A stretch of 64,000 bases of DNA from Chionoecetes opilio (taxonomy: Eukaryota > Arthropoda > Malacostraca > Decapoda > Majidae), in assembly GCA_016584305.1 (NCBI GenBank), contig JACEEZ010015238.1, positions 1-64,000 of the forward strand. The letters run 5' to 3'. The position numbers were made by a program, and so were the translations under genes. Each line of letters starts with the position of its first letter. Position 1 is the stretch's first letter. A model generated the notes under the pieces. It was not told the DNA's origin, did not search any database, and worked only from the letters and a program-made list of their open reading frames with translations. This document shows positions 21,201 to 33,095 of this stretch, piece after piece.

Positions 21201-22774
21201 TCAGTGAAACGCTAGGGTCCACGCCTCAGAAATGTGTTGTATTGTTATCCCATACTGGCTGTGGCGAAAATGACTCAGACAAAGGTACGTGTTAGCTTCG
21301 CAGTAGTTAGTCCTTTAACCCCTTCACGCCCAGATCTTTCCTTTGCTATATAAAATTGTCTGTTATTAGCCATAAAATTACGAAAAGTAACTTTAATATA
21401 CCAAATTAGCTAGTGGACAAGGATACTAAACAGGTCATATCTATAAAATATTGCTTTATATCATTAAAATCGTCTAAAGTAGCCAAATTACAATGGAAAT
21501 TACGTTATGGGCCTCAAGTGGTTAAGGTCATTGGCAAACTGAGTAATCTCAGCGGTATGATCTTTCCTTAAGCCATAATCCCTTAGCCATGTATGGGTTA
21601 ATACTGTAAGACAACTAAATTATTGATATTATCTCTGTCTAGTTTATTCCAATTCAGCTTGTATATATATCAAATATCGTTTTGTAGATTGTAGGGATCC
21701 CTATATGGATTAATTAATCCAATTATCTGCCGGCCTGAGTCATTTGATTATGGAGTGTTTTCCTTTCAGGAATGCAAAGAGATTAATTGAAATTCGTACA
21801 TGTGTTTCTCTTTCATTCATATTATAAACTAGATGTCGGATGTGAACAATCTGAGATCCGTGGATGCATATATATGTGTATGCGGATGTCCTACTTACTT
21901 ATTTTGCGGATAGGGATGTATATGTGGATATCTGTTTATATTAGAATGCGGATGTGGATGCAGATTTTTTAGGGTATTGTTATGAAACACCAGTTTTTTA
22001 CCATATGGCAGATACTTTTATTACACAATACTGCATATTGAAAACTTTAGAGGCCTCTTCCATTTGTGCACGAGTTCAAGGAACCAGTTCTTTCAGTTCC
22101 TGGTTGGGTTCAGTTCCTGGTTCTGGGTTCGCGTGTCACAAATGGAACGCAAAAACCCCGTTTTTTGTTTACAAACAAACCAAGCTGGCGAGGCAAGAGG
22201 AAGGGGAGTTTTCTCCTGTCTTGTGTAGGGCTGTGCTCACATTATACGAGGATTCTGATGACAAACAGAAATAAATTATGTACCAGCAACATCTGTGGAA
22301 ATTTATAGGCATTTTCTGCGAGGGAGCAAGAGAAATTTCCCTTGCAAAAGAAAAAAATTCGCTTGCTCAAATTTCTCATGCTGTTCAATCATCCTGAGAA
22401 GATGCTTGCCTGACCAGCAAGAGATTTCTTGCTGTAGCAAGAGAAGCAGAGAGCTTACCGAGAGGTGTCACTTGGGCCGCGCCATTTTGGATTTTGAACA
22501 GGTGGCGCTGCTATGCGGATGGTGCAATTCGTCAAAAGTGTCACAATGCTTATATCATTACTGTGCACGGTGTTGTGCCTTTTCAATACCCCAAGATGCA
22601 AATATTTGTAGTATTAAGTTAAAATAATGAACTGAAGTGGTATTGATGGATGTATTTTTTTGTATTACACCTTTTGTTCCTTTTGTATTTCATATCGAAG
22701 CCCCGTCATTCCAATAAATTGTCTCCAATCTCAATACCCTCTCCCCCCCACACACATTTTGTTTAGGCTGAAGT
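21200..22774. other. No gene; GCGGAT repeats at 21830-21975
   Basis: AT-rich sequence without a convincing reading frame. Its one distinct feature is the GCGGAT-rich block. Near 22320-22460 the words gcaagagaaatttc and agcaagagatttcttgc form local inverted repeats of unknown origin. Confidence 0.4.
21830..21975 (+). repeat. GCGGATG-rich subterminal-type repeats
   Basis: Contains ggatgtgaac, gtatgcggatgtcc, gcggatagggatg, atgcggatgtggatgcagat. The same words recur at 42155-42345 next to a similar ttataaacyag flank. Clustered short direct repeats of this kind are common just inside DNA transposon ends. Confidence 0.5.
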
Positions 22775-23340
22775 CAAAATGGGTGGGTGGTGATGGGTAA
22801 TGGGTGAGTGAATGGGTGGGGGTGATGGGTAATGAGTGTGGGTGATGGGTGAGTGAATGGGTGTGGGGGGATGGGTAGTGGGGGAATGGGTGGGGGGTGA
22901 TGGGTGATGGGTGAGTGAATGGGTTGGGGGTGATGGGTAATGGGTGAGGGAATAGGTGGGGGGTGATGGGTAATGGGTGAGTGAATGGGTTGGGGTGAGT
23001 GAATGGGTTAGGGGTGATGGGTAATGGGTGAGTGAATGGGTGTGGGGTGATGTGTGAGTGAATGGGTGGGGGGTGATGGGTGAGGGAATAGGTGGGGGAT
23101 GATGGGTAATGGGTGAGTGGTGATGGGTAATGGGTGGGGGGTGATGGGTAATGGGTGAGTGAATGGGTTAGGGGTGATGGGAAATGGGTGATTGATTGAT
23201 TTAATGCCAAAAAGGTGAATGTGCCAAACAAGGGAAATGGGTGAGCGAATGGGTGTGGGGTGATGGGTAATGGGTGAGTGAATGGGTGGGGGGGGGTGAT
23301 GGGTAATGGGTGTGTGGTGATGGGTAATGGGTGAGTGGAG
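22775..23340 (+). repeat. G-rich minisatellite, GGGTGATGGGTAATGGGTGA type
   Basis: About 565 bp of imperfect tandem units of roughly 30-40 bp built from GGGTGATGGGTAATGGGTGA and GTGAATGGGTG. It is interrupted near 23190-23240 by non-repeat sequence that contains a TGATTGATTTAATG string. Long open frames on the minus strand here (Pro-, His- and Thr-rich) are a product of the repeat. Confidence 0.9.
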
Positions 23341-24145
23341 GAATTCCCTCCCTTCTTTGATTCCTTATTTCTTTCCTCGTCAGTTCCTCTTCTGACTCTC
23401 TTCATCCCTCCAATTTCTTCCTTACTCCTTATTCCTCCTTTCCTCCTCATATCTTTTCCCTTTCCCTCTCTCTCCCCTTCTTATCACCCTATCCACCAAA
23501 GGGGGAGCGTTCCCCCCCCCATCTGCACGGGTGACTGTCAGGGGCGTCCCGGGACCACCCTCCGCTGGGATCGCTGCCGTCCTAAAATAAAAAGGGCGCC
23601 CATTTATATCGCCCGAGTGACACCTCTCGGGCTCTCTGAGAAAAATACTCAGTGAAGTGCGTCACTTTTAAATTGTTGATTGTAAACAAAGCAGTTTGAC
23701 CAAAAATCCAACTTCACACACCTCACTCTTCCCCAATTTGCTGACAATCCATTAATTTAAGAAACATGAGACCACTATCGGCTTCCTAAAAATTTTGCAT
23801 CCATTAGTATACATTTCAACCCAAATGTAATACAATATACAAAAAAAGGGGAAAAGTAAACAGTGCTAAACATTTTCTCCTATTGTAGGGTTCATCACCT
23901 CATTCCTGGGCTATTTATGATGACATTAAATTTTCTAACACCCCTGAATCTGCACACTTTTCTGAATACGGGATAGGATACTCCCATGTGAAAAATCTAG
24001 AGGGCAAAAAAGTCATTTATTTTTTGTTTTTTTTTACATGATACATCCACTGCCGCGTCGCCTTCTCATGGACACGATGGTAAAAGTTTTCTCGGCGGTA
24101 CGCAAAAAAAAGTGACCGTTTGCAAACGAAATTTCTCTGTTCCCC
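23340..24145. other. No recognisable gene
   Basis: A pyrimidine-rich stretch (23341-23520) follows the minisatellite, then unique AT-rich sequence. No protein-like frame and no repeat boundary is visible before the BEL LTR homology begins. Confidence 0.4.
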
Positions 24146-24740
24146 GCAAAAAACGCCTTATGTCACAACACATAGTTATTTGAATCTTCCTATAGAAACC
24201 CATTGGCTTCTCTCCCCACACAAAACTCCCAACTAGCAACTAACTAGATCTTACGGTGATAGTAGGTTTTTGGGTTGTAGGCTTTTCAATCTGCAACTTT
24301 TTTATTCGAAGTGGTCCCGCGCTGATCGAGGCCGCAGGGAGGCGCCCGTGAAGGGGTGGAGGGGGTGTGTTTTGTTTGGGGGTCAGGCGGGTTTTTTTAC
24401 ACCCATTATCCAAAACGCGGCGAATATTTTCTTGTCCATAAAAACGTCCTATTGTTTTAAAACTTTTTAAAGTACAAAATGAACGTTGTACAATTTTTTT
24501 TCTTATTTTTCAGAGAAGCACAGTGATAGATTTATTAACCGGGGGCGGAGTGAATTATTTTGATCGCAGTCCCGGGCCCCCCCACCACAAATTTCATGTT
24601 TCACCTTTTAGGTGGCAAAAATATGACCAGTGGCCGATACCCTGTTTCAAATTAAGAGTAAAAATATAAGGGCAAAATTTAAAACTAATGGGGATGTTCA
24701 ATTTTCCTTCCCATACTTTAAACCCTTTACTTAAATTCAT

Positions 24741-27588
24741 AGGTGGGGGGGGTTATCGCTAAAAATTTCGAGAAATTTAAACGGAAAAGAGATTCGGGTT
24801 TCGGTTACCATAAAAAAATTTCCGGGGTTACGATTCATTGGTACTCCCCATACTTTTGGTTCCAAACTGGCTAATTTGAAAATTATTTTTTTTGGTTCCT
24901 TCAGCACAGGGGGGGCTAATTTTTTTGATGTAAATGGGTTATTTTTCCCTTAAAAAAAAGTCTTTTCATTTGGAAGAATAGGAAACATTAATTTTGAAGA
25001 TATTAGTGTGGAAAAGGGAAAAGAAGGGTTTTTTTTTAACAGTTTTTACTGATAGCATTTAAGATTTTTATTTTAAAAAATCAAAATCGTTATCGCTAGT
25101 ATCGGATTTGGATTTTCATTTTTCGTTATCGGTTATCGTGATAAATTTTTTCGTTTCTGCCTACCTGCTTAATTCCTTAAATTAAAACCCCTTCCCTTAT
25201 AATTATTATACAATTTAGGTACGCTGTATAACAAAAAATTCTTTTTCTCAAGTTTGGCATACCAAATTTCCCCATGTAAAATGAATTCTTTAAAGACAAT
25301 TTTATCTATTTCCATTTTTGCATTGAGCAATTCTTACTATGCAAAATCGCACTTTATATTGCACCCTTATCGAATATGCTTAAATGAGTACGCAGTGTCC
25401 GGTTGGTCCTGTGTATTGCATCATGCACCACATATGAGTTCCAAAATGACTAGCGTGGTAAGTTCTTTCTGATCAGTTGGTTCATCAGGTACTACATCAC
25501 AGTGTCACAGCCTCTACGTTGGCCTAGAACGTGTCCATCATGTCCTTCTTAGACCTGAAGCAGGGCATGGTCTCCCGGTGGTGGAGGTTGGTTCATCCCG
25601 AGCTCGGATGAACCCGTCTCTGGCCTGCTGCCGCAGCTTTTGTCACCTGCTTCACGACTCTTTCGGTGCTCTGAGTGTGGATAGAGAACTCCGGAACCTC
25701 GTCGGCTTGACCAGGATCTCCTGGATCTGATCCCCGGACAGTGAACAGTGATGCCGGCTCGTGCACCTGGCCAGGCTGCCAGCTGATCAGTGTCTGCAAG
25801 CTGGTGGCTGACAAGTTCAGCTTGGGTGTGATCGAGGTCTTACACTGGTGTCCCCATACTCCTCGCCAGCCCTCAGCTTCAAAATCTGGGTCACGGCGAA
25901 CCTGCGGTCGTCCTCACTCTGACTCGCCATCAGCTAGAGAGGACACATTCTGAGTGTGCGAACCATGCTCCTGTCCACACGTAGAAGGTCACAGCTGTTT
26001 TGGACCTTCTGGGCTGCGACCTCATCACTCTGAGCTGCGTGAGTATGTGCTTGGGGCCGTCCTCTAGTCTGTGGTGAACCTTGACCTTTCGTAGTAGAGT
26101 TTGAAGTACACCTGCAGGCGGTACTTGACTAGGATTCCCAGGGTGTTCAGTTCTTTGCCAGTCACGTCTATGCTTTCTGGTCCACATGTACACGAGCGAC
26201 TGGGCTGTGGTGAGCCATCTGGAGTGGGACACCTTGCCACACTTGAATCTCCTGCAGCTCGGACGGGAGAACGCCCCCGCTTCACTGCCTGGACCAGCTG
26301 GTAGGAGACCTGCTGGGCAGTGGACATGTTGAACCAGGATATACTCCGGTATCTCCGTGAGATCTTCACCGCCTGGCAACTCCTCTGAACTCTGCGTTGT
26401 ACTGCATCTCATTCATGCTGGACAGCAGACTGCACACTGGACCCGTGAAGCCAGTGTCAGATGAGGTAGGCCCGTCGATGCTGGTGATAATGTGGCGCAG
26501 GGGCAACTCGTTTGTGTGCAACACGCATATTACTCCAGAAGAGTTGCGTCCCAGCATCTTCTCCAAATGGGCGTGAGTACCACCCTTCCACCCCGTGTTG
26601 GCCCTAGTTTGAGTCACCTTGCGTAACGATCAGTGAGTCGGTGGAGTCGTATGTCACCAGCAGATCATAGAGAGCCTGAGCCACCTTGACGCAGGCTTCT
26701 CAGGTGGCACCGGGTCCTCTGGTACAAAGTGCCAAAGGTACCTTCCAGATGGCTCCTCTGTAACTGACACATTCTCCTCCCTGATCAACCTTGGTGCAGT
26801 TTCCCATAGCTGTCGGGCACCATCGCCCTGGTCTTGTCCTTCCTCCCATCGTAACCCAATCCAACTATTTTGGTACCCTGGTGCTTCCCTGGTCAAGGTC
26901 CCTGGCCGATGCCATGGCATCCTGCCTGGCCCTCCTCAGCTTGTTGGGATCGCAGACCAGTTACGACATGTCTGGAGAGAGGTGGCCATCAGCGAAAAGG
27001 TCCCTGGGGGAAATCCAGAAAGCCGGCAGCAGCAGCAGTGGGCGGAACGTCGAACCGGATGCTTGGATGCGGAGCTGGACTTCGACCGTACTGTTTGACC
27101 GACTTACGCTGTTTTATTGTGACTTTTGGAGTTTGGAGATAGGACCTTAGACCCTTAAACAGTATCCAGCCCTGAAACCACCTACTTTTGGGGAAAAAAT
27201 AACGTGTAAATCCAGTTGCCAGGAAAAAGGTTTTTACCCGAAAAAAGAGGCAATTTTGTATGCGAGTGAGCTTTCCGGCGTCTGGCGGACTTAATGTAGG
27301 TCTTACGGGAATATCGAGGGCACACTTCCGATAGAGCTTTTAGTGCTCTACAACTTGTCGTCAGTGAAGTTTATCGAAACTCGAACTTAAATGGCTTTCT
27401 GTATTTGAAGATGGTGTATGCTAAACTATGTTTTGCATATAAATTAAAAGTCCATTTTTGCATAGCAGAAGTGCTCAAACCAAAAAATTGAAGAGGACAA
27501 ACCACCCTTAAAATTCAATTTTACATAAGAAAACCCCCTGCCAAATTCAAAATAATCTATATTTCACTTTTCATTGGACCTACGGCGT
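24741..27588 (-). mobile_element. Insertion carrying a transposase-like gene
   Basis: Defined by comparison: the solo LTR at 38667-39951 lacks this block. The left part (24750-25150) repeats GTTATCG/TATCGG words, and a broken minus-strand gene lies at 25560-27090. I could not find clear inverted repeats or a target duplication at the two edges, so there may be more than one insertion. Confidence 0.5.
25560..27090 (-). pseudogene. Uncharacterised transposase-like protein with hAT-like CxxH and RW motifs
   Basis: On the minus strand, in several frames, the order is: EEPSGRYLWHFVPEDPVPPE; VAQALYDLLVTYDSTDSL; a GDS then RANTGWKGGTHAHLEKMLG; CVLHTNELPLRH (26527-26492); IDGPTSSDTGFTGPV; VSHSRWLTTAQSL (about 26232-26194); LGILVKYRLQVYFKLYY; VHHRLEDGPKHILTQL; TGAWFAHSECVLSSLL; EEYGDTSVRPR (near 25866); SATSLQTLISWQPGQVHEP; and FSIHTQSTERVVKQVTKAA, ending near 25560. 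I recognise this order from unnamed proteins common in cnidarian and crustacean genomes. The D-S-T, C-x2-H and R-W signatures are placed as in hAT RNase-H-fold transposases; that link is my inference. Frameshifts and stops disable it. Confidence 0.65.
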
Positions 27589-27720
27589 ACCCTGAATTAT
27601 ACATCCCTACTCTCCCCCCTATGATGAGCGGACAATCCTCCCTCACAGGGTGGGGGGGGGGGGGGACAAAACCACCACTCTACCAATTATTGAGAGAGTG
27701 GTTGGTGGATAATTTCCACA

Positions 27721-28370
27721 ACTGGGGGCCGGCGAAAACTAAAGTTCCGCTTCAAGTGACATCACCCCAGGCCACATAGCGCCGGAATATTTATATAGTG
27801 GTTTCGGCACTTTGGTCTTTGACTAATTTCAAATTATTAGTCCTGATAGAGGTACAAGTGAATATGCAGACATATACTTGATTGGGGGGAGAGTTATCTC
27901 CTTTAATTACAATATCCCCAGTATAGTCATCACCATTGACCTCAATTGGTTTAAGGAGCTCTTTATTAGCGGGAAGTTCAGGGGGACCTTGATAGGCGAC
28001 TAGTCTACCTCCAGATCTACTATTATAATTAATGTAAGATTTGAGGTAATATTTGACTGCCTGTCTACCATGATTTATCCAAAATTGACAACTGATATCG
28101 GCTAATATTGTAGCCATTCCGCCATGTAATGATTCCTATGATATTCTTCCACCAACAATTTAGTAAGATGATGGCATTTGGGAATTAGTATGGGATGGCA
28201 GGTGGTATTTGGAAGATCAGCTTTCAAATTTCGTCCTCGACACCTAATTATACCCTCATGATCTAGGTACAGACCTAATGATTTGGTCAATTTGTTGACC
28301 AATGGGGGCTGGCTGAGGCCAAGAGCTGATATTCCTCGGGAAATTCCTGCTTCTGTATTGTTCTGACCAA
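27721..28370 (-). pseudogene. BEL/Pao integrase fragment
   Basis: From about 28370 downward the minus strand reads ALGLSQPPLVNKLTKSLGLY, then HEGIIRCRGRNL, PILIPKCHHLTKLLVEEYHR and FWINHGRQAVKYYLKS. This is the zinc-binding H-H part before the integrase core. It is followed by GGRLVAYQGPPELPA, VNGDDYTGDIVI with the first catalytic Asp, and VYVCIFTCTSI. The last readable residues (LVKDQSAETTI) lie at 27791, about 70 bp from the LTR, so the rest of integrase has been lost. One frameshift lies near 28110. Confidence 0.8.
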
Positions 28371-29657
28371 AACTTAAAAGGATCAGAGCTATCCCTTTAA
28401 TGGTTTTGAAGACTAATTATGCTTTTATTTTTGCTCAAAAGGGAAAAACCTTTCTAGTCTACACGGTTTGGGTATAAATTAGGTTTCCCTTTCATTCTTC
28501 AGAATGTCTGGCTAGTGGAAACCTGTTTTGCATATTATTACCTCTTTCACCCAGTAGGGCCTTTAAACCTAATCCTGTGTAATTTAGGGTATTTTTTTCT
28601 CGCACACTTTTTATTATTAGTTTCCATTATTGGCATTATTCATTATAACGGGAAATACCTTTCCCCCTAATCCTCCAAAATTGGGTGTGGGCAAAAAAGG
28701 GGTTTTCATTCGGGAAATTAATGGGGGTTGTGCATACAAAATCCTCCTCTTGTTCGGCTTGGTGGTATGTGGGGGGGTCCCCTTATTCCCTTCCCACCAC
28801 ACTGGTAACATAGAGATTTTGTATTTTATGACCTTCCTTGGGTAACCCAAAATACCCCGCCTATTATTAATTTGAGGGCTAAAAAATTTCCTCGAAGGTA
28901 TTACTAACTATTTTAAAACCCCCATTATCCCGTAGCTTTTCAGCTGTTTCTTTAGTCCATTAACATTAAACTAATACCAATATTCAGCTACACTACCTGA
29001 AACTACGCTCTACCCTACATTTTATTTTCCTAATTGGCTAGGGTTGAACTTGTAAAAGGTTTTGACCCCTCTTTTTGGAAAAAAAACCTGATAGGGCAAA
29101 TTTCCTTTATTAATTATGGGTATTGTAAAAATTAAACTACTCCCTACTTTAAAGGATCTTTGTGCCCCTGTCAACATTGTTTTTAAAATCCACTATAACA
29201 GTTTTTAAAACTTAGCGAGGGGGTCCCGATTTTTTTGAAAGAATTTCTCAAATCACAGAAAATTTCATTGGGGGCTATTTTTAACATCATGCTGGGAAAC
29301 TTTCCAGAATGAACATTTTTGGCAGATATATATTATTTTTGGTTTTCCTACAGCAGAATTCAAGATGTGTTTTTTAAACCATCATTTCACGCAAAAGTCT
29401 AAATTTTTCCGACACTGCTTCAATTTCAATAACAAGAGAAAAAAGAAAAAGGGAACCCACGTAGGGGCAAAGGTTTTCCCAGAAAAATGAAAAAACAAAA
29501 ACACAAAGGGGAAAATGGCTAGGAAAAAAGGACGGGGGACTGCGGGGTCATTTCTGAACCTGTTTAAAATAAAAATAAAAATTAATTTTTTACCCCCCCC
29601 GGGGGAAATACGACAAAAAAAAGCAACAAAACAAAAAAGGGTTAATTTAAGTACTAG

Positions 29658-29702
<45 letters not shown>

Positions 29703-30144
29703 TTCCTTGCCTAAATTAGGGGTTACGCAGAAGGGGTTTAATACTGCACAGTATATTGACAAAAATAATACTCAAAAGGGAAAGGGGTAAGGGGGGTCGA
29801 CCGCCAGGTCCGTCCATTTAACCAAAGGTGGTAAGATTTCCCTTTCATTTTCTTCCCCCACTAAAAGCTGTTTCACTTTTTCCCACTATTTTTTTTTTCA
29901 TTTGTACTTCTCATTCTTCCTGGTCTTCCTTGCTGAAGGTCCCTTCCTCTTCAATCACTGCTGGAAGCAAAATTTAGTTATATTGGTTTTTACCTACTAC
30001 TAGGAACAAACCTAAAATCTTGTTGTGAATTTTAAAAAGGGAAAAGGGCCTATGCTTGTAGGCCTATACTGCATTCACACCACACTAGTAGATAAAAATC
30101 GGAGGTAGAAAAAAAATAAAGAGAAAAATAGATTGGGAAAATAT
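28371..30144. other. Homopolymer-rich sequence without a gene
   Basis: No protein-like frame. It contains an A run of about 40 at 29658-29698 and many short homopolymers. Around 28620-28850 an open frame exists on each strand, but neither resembles a protein family. Confidence 0.4.
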
Positions 30145-33066
30145 GAAGGGGGGGGCCCCCCCCTTAAAAGTTGTTTGGGTCAAAACACACCCTAGATATA
30201 TTGTCAAAGGCATAAAACTGGAAAAGAAAAGTTAAAAAAAATATAGATAAGAAAAGATAAAAATGGGAAAGAAAGAGCCAGATTGAATGTACTGTTTAAA
30301 GAAGCCAAAAAAAAAACGAATTGAGAAGGAAGAGGCAAAAAAAACCTATTGGGGGGTTTTAGACCAAAAATTAAAAAAAGGGATTCAAAAAGGAAGAAAA
30401 GAGACAGTTCAAGGAAAAAATGAAAAAGGAGGGCGGGTATCGACACAAATAAAATGGGTTAGTGTAAACTTTAAAAGAATAAACGATTACCTAGCCCAAG
30501 AACCAGCCTTTTGGGGTTTAGTAAACAAAACTGAGTGATTCGAAAATGTGCCAGTGGGGGAGGGTCAATAATTATGGAGGAAACAAACCAAAAAGGGAGG
30601 TGGTGAAAAGATTTTTAAAAAGGGAAAATGTGGTAGTAGGGAATGTAAAAAAAGGAGAAGGTAGCAAGGTGTTGAAGGTGAGTTGGTGATGAAAAAGAAA
30701 AAAAAAAACTTAGTACTCGATCTTCCACCTAAACAATTCCTGGGGGAGGAAAATATGGAACATGCAAGCCAAAGAAAATGTTTAAAGAAACGATGGAAAT
30801 TGTGGAACTAATTTTGTGGGAATTTTAACTGAAAAGAAGCTTGCTGGAAAAGGGTTCAAAGGGGGAGAAGACTCTGGGGGTACATTGTTGGTTTGGGGAA
30901 ATGAAAACTCATGCTCGTGGATTAAGAAACACAAAGTTCAAGTACGAAAAACCATCAGACAGCCTCTATTCGAAAAAACTGGAAGAAATTAAAAGAAAAA
31001 TTATCAGTGCCCCTTGGAAAGAGCGACCATGTACTTATTGAATTTTAAATATATACAAAAAAGGGGAAAAGAAAAACCAAGAAGGAAGTAAAATTTGGGA
31101 AAAGCAACTTTGACGGTTTAAAAAACATTTTTCGGAGGACGACTGGGTAATTTCCATCCCAAAAGGGAGTACCCAGAAAAATGGATATTATCCGAATTTA
31201 CACCGAAGGAAAAAAATTTATTTTCCAGGGATAGTTATCAAGAAAAAAAAAAGAATAATGGTTTAACAAAAATGGTTCAAACAAAAGAGAAAAAACAGGG
31301 AATAGTTAGGAAAAATGGAGGATCACCTTTGGGAAAAGTAAAAAAACAACTAAAAATGAATATTGAATCCGAAAAAAGAAAATAATCGAAGGAAATATAA
31401 TAAAAAAATTAAAAAACAAACCGAAATTTTTCTATAGTATATAAAAAAAAATGAAGACAGGAAAGGGATAGGTAAGCTAAAGGGTAGAAGGCATAGTTAT
31501 AAAGTGCTTAAAACGGCTGGGTGTGAAAAAAATCTTACGACTGTATTTACAAGAGAAATGAATTTAAAACAAAAATAAATGCAAAAAAAAATAAAGGGAA
31601 GACAAAAATGTAGACTAATAGAAGAAAAAAGGCAAATGGAAATAAAATTTAGAAAACCCCCCGGGTCCAGATGGGGTTCGACTGGTAATGAAGAGTGCAG
31701 AAACCAACTAGCGGGAAAGCTACTAGTGTAATTGGGAGTTCACTAAAGGAGAGCAAAGTCCCGCTTTATTGGGAAAAAAGGGAAAAATTTGCCAATTCAC
31801 AAAGGGGAGACAAAGAAGAACCCCTAAATTACGGCCGTATCATTAAAAGTGTATGGCAAAAATGTGAAAAAAATTTTGAAGGACAGAGGGGTTTAAAAAT
31901 TTTGGAGAAAAAACACAATCGCAGGTGGCCCGTTTTATTTTTAGGAGGATGTCATGTACACGATTTTTGCTTTTACTCGAAGTGATCGATGGACCAAAAG
32001 AGAGGGTGGGGCATTGCATAACTTGGGCCTAAAAGCTTTGCAAGGTCCTCATAAGAGACTGCCTGGAAGCTAGAAAATGTAGGGGGATTGAAAGGGGGGT
32101 TTGCTAATGGATGGAAGACTTTTTGAGCAACAAGAGAAGAAAAATAAAAAGATCAGAATCGAATGTGCGTGTGTAAGTGGAGTTCCCCCAAGGGTCAGTT
32201 TGGCCCCAGTGGTTTCTTGGTCTATGTAATGATATACAGAAGGAAAAAACATTATATGAGTTTATTCCTGATGATGCAAATTTCTAAGAAAAGTAAAAAA
32301 AAAAGGGCTGTGAGGATTTAAAAAAGATCTAGATAAGTTTTCAGATGGAGTCACTATGGGAAAAAGGAGTTTTGCTAAAAGTTAAAAATGATGGAATGGG
32401 CAGTAGCAAAAAAAAGACGGAGGAAAATATTTGTGGAAATGAATGGATAATCAAAAAAAAGGTCGAAAAAAAACTGGGGGTATGGATTGGGTAATTTGCA
32501 CCTAAACTATAAACAAAAATCACAGGTATACATATCAGTTGCTGAGGAATAAAAAGGGCATTCAAAAAAATTTTGGATGAAGAATGAAAAAGAATTGATA
32601 GATCTTTGATTCACCAGGTTGGAATATGCGGCAGTGTTTGGTCACCACATAAAAGAAGGGTATAAGGAAAATTGGAATACAAAAGCAGCCAAAAAATGGG
32701 TCCAACCTGAGAGATTTACCACATGAGAAAGACTTTGAAAACTAAACTCAAACTCTTGGAAAAGAAAAAAAAGGGGAATTTATAGTAAAGTATAGACATT
32801 AAAGGGTCTGGAAAAAAATTTACAAGAAGTCGTTTGTGTGGGAACAGAATGCGAGGTTTGGGAATAATTGAAAAACAACATGCAAAGGGATATAAAAAAA
32901 AACAGCTTCCCGTAAGAAGCATAAAAGCCTGGGGAAAAACCTTGTGCAAAAGTGTTAATGCAAGAAATTTCAAATTCAAGGAAACTGGAAATAGTGATTG
33001 GAGACGGACAGTACAGCATAGCTCTTTTCCTGTATGTTACGCTGGTAAATACAACTAGGTAAAATA
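30145..33066 (+). mobile_element. CR1/jockey-like LINE copy 1, heavily indel-damaged
   Basis: Aligns end to end with the LINE at 34660-41110: both begin after a G/C homopolymer block (ggggggcc..cccccttaaaa), both contain aagaaccnntaaatta and gtaataaa-type coding landmarks, and both end AACTAGGTAAAATAC/AACTAGGTAAATAC followed by CA or CT repeats. This copy is about 260 bases shorter than the insertion-free length of copy 2. Its differences are mostly single-base losses and homopolymer changes, and no long reading frame survives. Confidence 0.75.
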
Positions 33067-33095
33067 CACACACACACACACACACACACCCACAC
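33067..33095. repeat. CA microsatellite at LINE 3' end
   Basis: Perfect CA repeats directly after AACTAGGTAAAATA. The sister LINE copy has a CT microsatellite at the same position. Confidence 0.9.

Larger units (their letters stand above)
24145..27720 (-). repeat. BEL/Pao LTR split by an insertion
   Basis: Segments 24145-24740 and 27589-27720 align, in order, with the solo LTR at 38667-39951. Shared landmarks are tatgtcaca, ctaactag/ctaactt, gcttgtaggctt, atcgaggccgc, caccttttaggt, acaaaaccaccactctacca and the final gataatttccaca. The LTR ends at 27720, directly beside the minus-strand BEL coding remnant. On that strand, cgccggcccccagt precedes TGTGGAAATTATCC, the position of a polypurine tract and 3' LTR start. 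About 2.85 kb of unrelated DNA (24741-27588) interrupts it. Confidence 0.65.

Noticed and set aside
22775..23340. CRISPR array
   Set aside because: Units are contiguous tandem repeats without unique spacers, in a eukaryotic context.
22731..23450. 239-residue Pro/Thr/His-rich frame on the minus strand
   Set aside because: It is an artefact of the GGGTGATGGGTAATGGGTGA minisatellite.
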